Source: Picocystis sp. L7
Taxonomy: Eukaryota; Chlorophyta; Picocystophyceae; Picocystales; Picocystaceae
Length of the DNA: 64,000 nt
NCBI GenBank assembly: GCA_020975725.1
Contig: QXJR01000006.1
Location: forward strand, 186,001 to 250,000
Reading direction: 5' to 3'
Below the pieces are notes generated by a model that worked only from the letters and a program-made list of their open reading frames with translations, was not told the DNA's origin and did no database searches. Shown piece after piece: positions 59,035 to 64,000 of the stretch. Position 1 is the stretch's first letter, and the number at the start of each line of letters is the position of its first letter. A program made the position numbers and the translations under genes.

Positions 59035-61803
59035 ATGACGGAAGGACGCCATGACGAAGCACAGCAAGGGTACGTGGTTCGGATGGACCGATCGGAGGAG
59101 GAAAGCGGGAATGGTACAGGATGTACGCACGTCCAATTCGAGGACTTCGTGGTGGAACGAGACGCTCGTGGATCGCGGTGAAAGGGACGACAACACGTCG
59201 GTCCACGAGGCGAGCACGACACGATCCAACAAACGACGATGGACGGAGAGAGCGAGCGAAAGATACCCGTCTCTCACCTCGATCTGAAAGGCACAAGCAC
59301 ACGCGGAACCGAAACAAGCGTGCGATCATCCGTTGGACGACGTGGAAACAGGGATGTCGAAACACAGAAAACCAGGAGGAAAGGGAGACGAGGCTGACGG
59401 ACCACGACGGTGCCGCGCGTCCACGACGAACCTCGAAACTCGACGAAACAACGAACACGCACATGCACGATCGTCGCGCATGTGTTGGTCGGATCGATCG
59501 GAAAAACGGGAAACGATACCGACGATGGCGCGAATCCACGCGATGGACGGGCTCCAACCCACACGAACACGTCCTGGGTGGACCACAGGCGTGTGAAGAA
59601 GGTGTCTGGACCAGTGGTCATTGCAGAAGGGATGGGAGGATCCGCCATGTACGAACTCGTCCGTGTGGGACCGGAACAACTCATCGGAGAAATCATCCGC
59701 TTGGAAGGGGATGATGCCACACTGCAGGTGAGGACGGAGAGTGATTGGGCAATGTGGACGAACCTGGAAACAGCAATGGAGCGCGCAGGACAGAAAACTG
59801 ACACGTTCGCGGGCGTTTGGGAAAATCGTAACAGGTGTATGAGGAAACCTCGGGGTTGACTGTCGGAGATCCCGTGCAACGTACCTTCAAACCATTGAGC
59901 GTGGAATTGGGACCTGGCTTGCTGGGAGAGATCTTTGATGGAATTCAACGACCATTGAGAAGCATTGCCGCTGCTAGTGGTGACTGCTTCATACCAAGAG
60001 GGGTAAACATCCAGGCGCTCGACAAAGACAAACTCTGGGAGTACAAGCCTTGCGTGCAGGTCGGAGACCTTGTCTCCGGGGGCGACATTATTGGAATCGT
60101 GAAGGAAAACTCGTTGCTGGAGCACAAGGTAATGCTGCCTCCGGGCGCAAAGGGGCGAGTTACACACACTGCCATCCCTGGGGACTACACAGTCGAGGAA
60201 AGTATCATTGAAGTCGAGTTTGGAGGTGTGACATCGAAGCATCGCATGAGACAGTCCTGGCCAGTTCGCTCTCCCAGACCTACAGCACAGAAGCTGGTGG
60301 CAGACTACCCTCTGCTCACAGGGCAACGGGTCCTGGATGCGCTTTTCCCTTCAGTACGTGGAGGAACGTGTGCGATTCCTGGAGCCTTTGGCTGCGGAAA
60401 AACCGTGATCTCGCAGGTGAGTGCAGCACCCAGTTCCGCGTCGGTCGGATTCCTCCAATTTGCCTGGTATGCATAAGCACCTTGAACTGACTTGTTTGTT
60501 GTGGTTCGTTTCCTCCCACCTGTCAATGGAACAGGCACTGTCCAAATATTCAAACAGTGATGGGATTGTTTACGTGGGCTGCGGTGAACGAGGCAACGAA
60601 ATGGCAGAAGTCCTCATGGACTTTCCAGAGCTGACACTGACACTGCCGGACGGAAGGGAAGAGAGCATCATGAAACGCACAGTGTTGGTTGCAAACACTT
60701 CCAACATGCCAGTCGCTGCAAGAGAGGCGAGCATCTACACTGGGATTACCATTGCAGAGTACTTCAGAGATATGGGATACAACTTCTCCATGATGGGCGA
60801 TTCTACCTCCCGCTGGGCAGAAGCGCTTCGCGAAATCAGCGGTCGACTGGCTGAGATGCCGGCAGACAGCGGGTACCCGGCCTACCTCGGCGCGCGCCTG
60901 GCAAGTTTCTACGAAAGAGCCGGTAGGGTGAAGTGTTTGGGAAGCCCACAGAGGGAGGGCAGCGTGACGATTGTCGGTGCCGTTAGCCCTCCTGGTGGTG
61001 ACTTTTCGGACCCAGTCACTGCAGCAACGTTGAGCATCGTCCAGGTACGTGTTGTCTTCTCGCGCGGGGGTAGAAATTCCGCATGTCTCTCGCTGACTTG
61101 CGTTGTGTGCTCATCCCTGGGACAGGTGTTTTGGGGCTTGGACAAGAAGCTGGCTCAGCGAAAGCATTTTCCAAGCGTGAACTGGCTGCTCTCCTACTCG
61201 AAGTATGACAGGGCGCTGGAACCCTTCTACCAAAAGTTTGATCCAGAGTTCGTATCATTGCGAGCCGAAGCGAGAGAAGTGCTTCAACAGGAGGACGAGT
61301 TGAACGAGCTCGTGCAGCTCGTGGGCAAAGATGCACTCGCGGAGGGGGACAAGGTAAGGCCATCGCCTGCCGTATCGCGCGGTTGGATGCACAGGAGGCT
61401 TGTTGCAGCTCGCTGACCGGACGAGAGGATATCATCGCGCTGCGACCAGGTGACATTGGAGACCGCGCGCCTCCTGAAGGAGGACTTCTTGCAGCAGAAC
61501 AGCTTCACTCCCTACGATAAGTTCTGTCCTTTCTACAAGAGCGTGTGGATGCTCCGAAACATGTTGACGTTCCATCGATTGGCGAGAAAGGCCGTGGGTC
61601 GCTCCAGCGTGAGCGGCCGCCAGGACGAGTCTGTGCTCACGTTAGGGGTCATGAAGCAGCGTATGAGCGGTTTGTTGTACAAGCTGAGCGCTCAGAAGTT
61701 TGAGGATCCCGAAGCCGGCGAGGACGTTTTGAAGGGACGGTATGCGGAGCTCAATGAGTCGCTCGTTTCCGCTTTCCGGGCTTTGGAGGAGGAGTACCAA
61801 TAG
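59035..61803 (+). CDS. VHA-A: V-type proton ATPase catalytic subunit A
   Basis: ATP-hydrolysing subunit of the V1 sector that acidifies vacuoles and endomembranes. Six exons: 59035-59069, 59589-59727, 59835-60416, 60535-61044, 61126-61353 and 61450-61803. Introns are 519, 107, 118, 81 and 96 nt. The product is 615 residues, the normal family length. Exon 1 gives only '[11 protein letters not shown]' plus part of a Gly. Joining yields '[16 protein letters not shown]', the standard start of the barrel domain. The non-homologous region follows ('[13 protein letters not shown]'). The P-loop is '[12 protein letters not shown]' (241-252), with intron 3 falling exactly after it. 'GCGERGNEM' and '[14 protein letters not shown]' carry conserved nucleotide-site residues. 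The C-terminal helical domain ends 'FRALEEEYQ'. Intron boundaries are all GT-AG, four of five acceptors are followed by G-T or G-C, and frames join cleanly. Confidence 0.96.
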
Positions 61804-62970
61804 CTTGTTGGTCCGAGACGTGTATGGCCTCCACGGTGGACGAGCGTTGGTTCTTTCTCTTTGCGAAGTAACGCCGGTTCGTTCCGTTTCCCGTGTCCCA
61901 TAGGATGGCTTTTCTGTGAATTGTTCCCCTTGCTCCTGGATGCCGCAGGTGTCATGCATTGCACCGTTCGGTTCCGCCGGGATCGTTTTGTTTCCTACAT
62001 CCGTCACCAGGGCGGCCGTTTAGTGTGGCAATGTTTGATCGCTCTTCATGGGTTCTGGCATCTCGGTGTGGCCATCGATTCCTCCCCGGTGCCTCTCTCC
62101 ACATGGATGTGTCAAGTGTCCGCGGGGGGGGGGGGGGGTGTTTGGATGGACATACATCTGCCTTTGCTTGTTTCCCATGCCTCTTCATCCTCTTGTTTCA
62201 CGTGGGTTCTGGGATGGATCCATACCTCCTGGATGGAGAATTTCCATCCCGGTGCTTGTCGGTTGGGTGAAGGGTTCTGGTCTTCTTCCCACCATACTCC
62301 ATCCAACGCTCCTCTTCTCGGCTGGTCGACCTCTTGTGGGTTCCTTCCTTCCCTCTATCGGTCTGGGTTCGACCGTCGGTGTCTCCTTTCAACCCGGGTG
62401 GTTCTTCTGGATGTCCCCCTTTCTACCCTCCCCCCACGTCCTTTGGGGTGGGAACCCCCTGGACCTTCCCTCGAGGGGAAGGGAAGGAATCGATCCAGGT
62501 ACGGTCCTCCTTTCCCAAAAGGGGGGGGGGTCGAACCCAGACCCTGTCCCTTCTCCACCGATCCAACCGTCGGTTCGTCCTCGGGTTCAACCGGGGTGCT
62601 GAACCCGAAGAAAGGGAAGGTTCCCGACCTTCTGGATGGTTCCATCGTACCCTCCCCCCGAACCGGTGTCGGTTTCCCTCCTTCCCCTCGGGTTCGAAAG
62701 GGGAAGGCTCGCCCTTTCGAACCCGAGGGGAGAAGGAGCATCCGAAAGGGGGAAAGGGAAAGGGAGACAACACGTGTGTGGATTTCGCGTGCGCCGCCGA
62801 CACCTTTCACGTCGCACGAAACGCCATGGAAACGGCCAGGTGCGCGGACGGATGAGGAAGAGGAAGAGGCGAACGAGATCAAAAACGTGCACACAAGAGA
62901 TGGGAAGGAGAAGGAAGGGAATGGCTGACGGACGAGGACATCCGACGGGCGTGCGTGCAGGACCAAACCC
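61804..62970. other. intergenic between V-ATPase A and Cpn60
   Basis: No gene recognised. It holds a 15-G run (62124-62138), a 10-G run (62521-62530), a perfect inverted repeat (62684-62730), and purine-rich tracts at about 62735-62765 and 62900-62920 ahead of the Cpn60 start. Confidence 0.55.
62684..62730. repeat. 19-bp perfect inverted repeat with 9-nt loop
   Basis: The left arm is 62684-62702 (CCCCTCGGGTTCGAAAGGG) and the right arm is 62712-62730, its exact reverse complement. It lies about 240 bp upstream of the Cpn60 start codon. A shorter imperfect hairpin (CCTTCCC TCGA GGGGAAGG) lies at about 62465-62483. Confidence 0.9.
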
Positions 62971-64000
62971 ATGCGCTCCACCACCTCCATCGCCAGCTTC
63001 GGCATGCGTCCCTCGCGCGCAAGGACGAACAACAACGGACGCACGACGCGGTTGCAGGTGCGTGCAGGAGCCAAGGAACTCCACTTCAACGCCGACATGG
63101 CGGCCTTGAAGAAGATGCAAGTGGGCGCAGACAAGCTGGCGTCGGTGGTGGGCGTCACCTTGGGACCGAAAGGAAGGAACGTGGTGTTGGAATCCAAGTT
63201 CGGATCGCCCAAAATTGTCAACGATGGCGTCACGGTGGCCAGAGAAGTGGACCTGGAAGATCCGGTGGAAAACATCGGAGCCAAGCTGGTGCGACAGGCG
63301 GCGTCCCGAACCAACGACCTGGCAGGAGATGGCACCACCACCGCAACCGTGCTGGCGTCCGCACTCATTGGCGAAGGGATGAAAATCGTGTCGGCTGGAA
63401 CCAATCCCGTGCAGCTGGTGCGCGGCATGGAAAGGACCGTCACGTCCCTCGTCAAGGAACTGAAGGCGCTCTCCAAGGACGTGGAAGACAGCAACATCTC
63501 CGATGTGGCCACCGTGTCTGCGGGCGGGAACCGTGAGATCGGAGACATGATCAGCAAAGCCATGGACCGAGTGGGACGTGCAGGCGTGATCACCCTCGAA
63601 GAATCCAGGACGGCCGACAACAACCTCTACGTCGTCGAAGGAATGCAATTCGACCGTGGATACTTCTCGCCCTACTTCGTGACCGATCCTGAGAGGATGG
63701 TGTGCGAGTACGAAAACTGCAGGCTCTTCCTCGTGGACAAGAAAATTACCACCGCGAGAGACATCATCGGGATCCTGGAGGATGCTATCAAGGGACAATA
63801 CCCGCTTCTCATCATTGCCGAGGACATTGAACAGGAAGCCCTTGCGACCCTGGTGGTTAACAAGTTGAGGGGAACGTTGAAGGTGACGGCCTGCAAGGCC
63901 CCTGGGTTCGGCGAAAGGAAATCCCAGTACCTGGATGACATTGCGATCCTCACCGGTGCTACCGTGGTGAAGGATGAAGTTGGCATTTCCTTGGAATCCG
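62971..64000 (+). CDS. CPN60B: plastid chaperonin Cpn60, beta-type (5' part; runs off the window)
   Basis: Subunit of the plastid GroEL-like folding chamber. About 343 residues are visible and the gene continues past 64000. The ATG at 62971 opens a Ser/Thr/Arg-rich, acid-free leader (starts '[19 protein letters not shown]') typical of a transit peptide. The mature part starts near '[11 protein letters not shown]'. Equatorial-domain hallmarks are '[20 protein letters not shown]' and the ATP-site 'GDGTTTA' (120-126). Apical-domain landmarks are '[17 protein letters not shown]' and '[17 protein letters not shown]'. '[15 protein letters not shown]' favours the beta over the alpha plastid type. 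A CAG/GTGCGTGCAG stretch at 63055-63064 could also be a splice site, so a leader exon further upstream is possible. Confidence 0.93.
   Translation, partial: MRSTTSIASFGMRPSRARTNNNGRTTRLQVRAGAKELHFNADMAALKKMQVGADKLASVVGVTLGPKGRNVVLESKFGSPKIVNDGVTVAREVDLEDPVENIGAKLVRQAASRTNDLAGDGTTTATVLASALIGEGMKIVSAGTNPVQLVRGMERTVTSLVKELKALSKDVEDSNISDVATVSAGGNREIGDMISKAMDRVGRAGVITLEESRTADNNLYVVEGMQFDRGYFSPYFVTDPERMVCEYENCRLFLVDKKITTARDIIGILEDAIKGQYPLLIIAEDIEQEALATLVVNKLRGTLKVTACKAPGFGERKSQYLDDIAILTGATVVKDEVGISLES

Overview
This window looks like nuclear DNA of a photosynthetic eukaryote, most likely an alga. Three genes point to a plastid: a MEX1-type chloroplast maltose exporter, a ClpR2-type subunit of the plastid Clp protease, and a plastid Cpn60 (beta-type) chaperonin with a transit-peptide-like N terminus. 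Spliceosomal GT-AG introns, a V-ATPase subunit A, separase, NOG2 and an E2 enzyme confirm a eukaryotic nucleus. A permuted tRNA gene is a trait known from some red algae and prasinophyte green algae. I do not name a species.

Layout. 0-21 kb is a host gene island: MEX1 (-), ERdj3 (-), ClpR2 (-), a membrane-anchored methyltransferase-fold protein (+), an SBP2-like SECIS-binding protein (+), separase (+) and an unrecognised intron-dense stretch (-). 22-46 kb is repeat-rich and AT-rich. It holds two near-identical Ty1/copia elements in opposite orientation, a solo LTR, older copia debris, an unclassified dispersed repeat, and a very young Ty3/gypsy element carrying a DNA cytosine methyltransferase between RNase H and integrase. 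48-64 kb is a second gene island: NOG2 (+), a sphingomyelin-synthase-like PAP2 protein (-), a circularly permuted tRNA-Arg(UCU) gene (+), a UBE2E-like E2 (-), V-ATPase subunit A (+) and the start of plastid Cpn60 (+, runs off the window).

The host genes are unrelated housekeeping functions with no operon logic. A shared architecture recurs. Several start codons sit 25-60 bp downstream of a tract that is purine-rich on the coding strand, and in three cases (ERdj3, ClpR2, V-ATPase A) this tract is a tandem minisatellite. The same three genes have a tiny first exon (35-77 nt) followed by their longest intron.

The strongest observations are the permuted tRNA gene with a canonical 3-4-3 bulge-helix-bulge, the retroelement-borne methyltransferase, the swapped target-site duplications that record an inversion between the two copia copies, and the promoter-proximal purine minisatellites. 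Exon boundaries were inferred by eye from splice consensus, reading frame and family conservation. No homology search was run.
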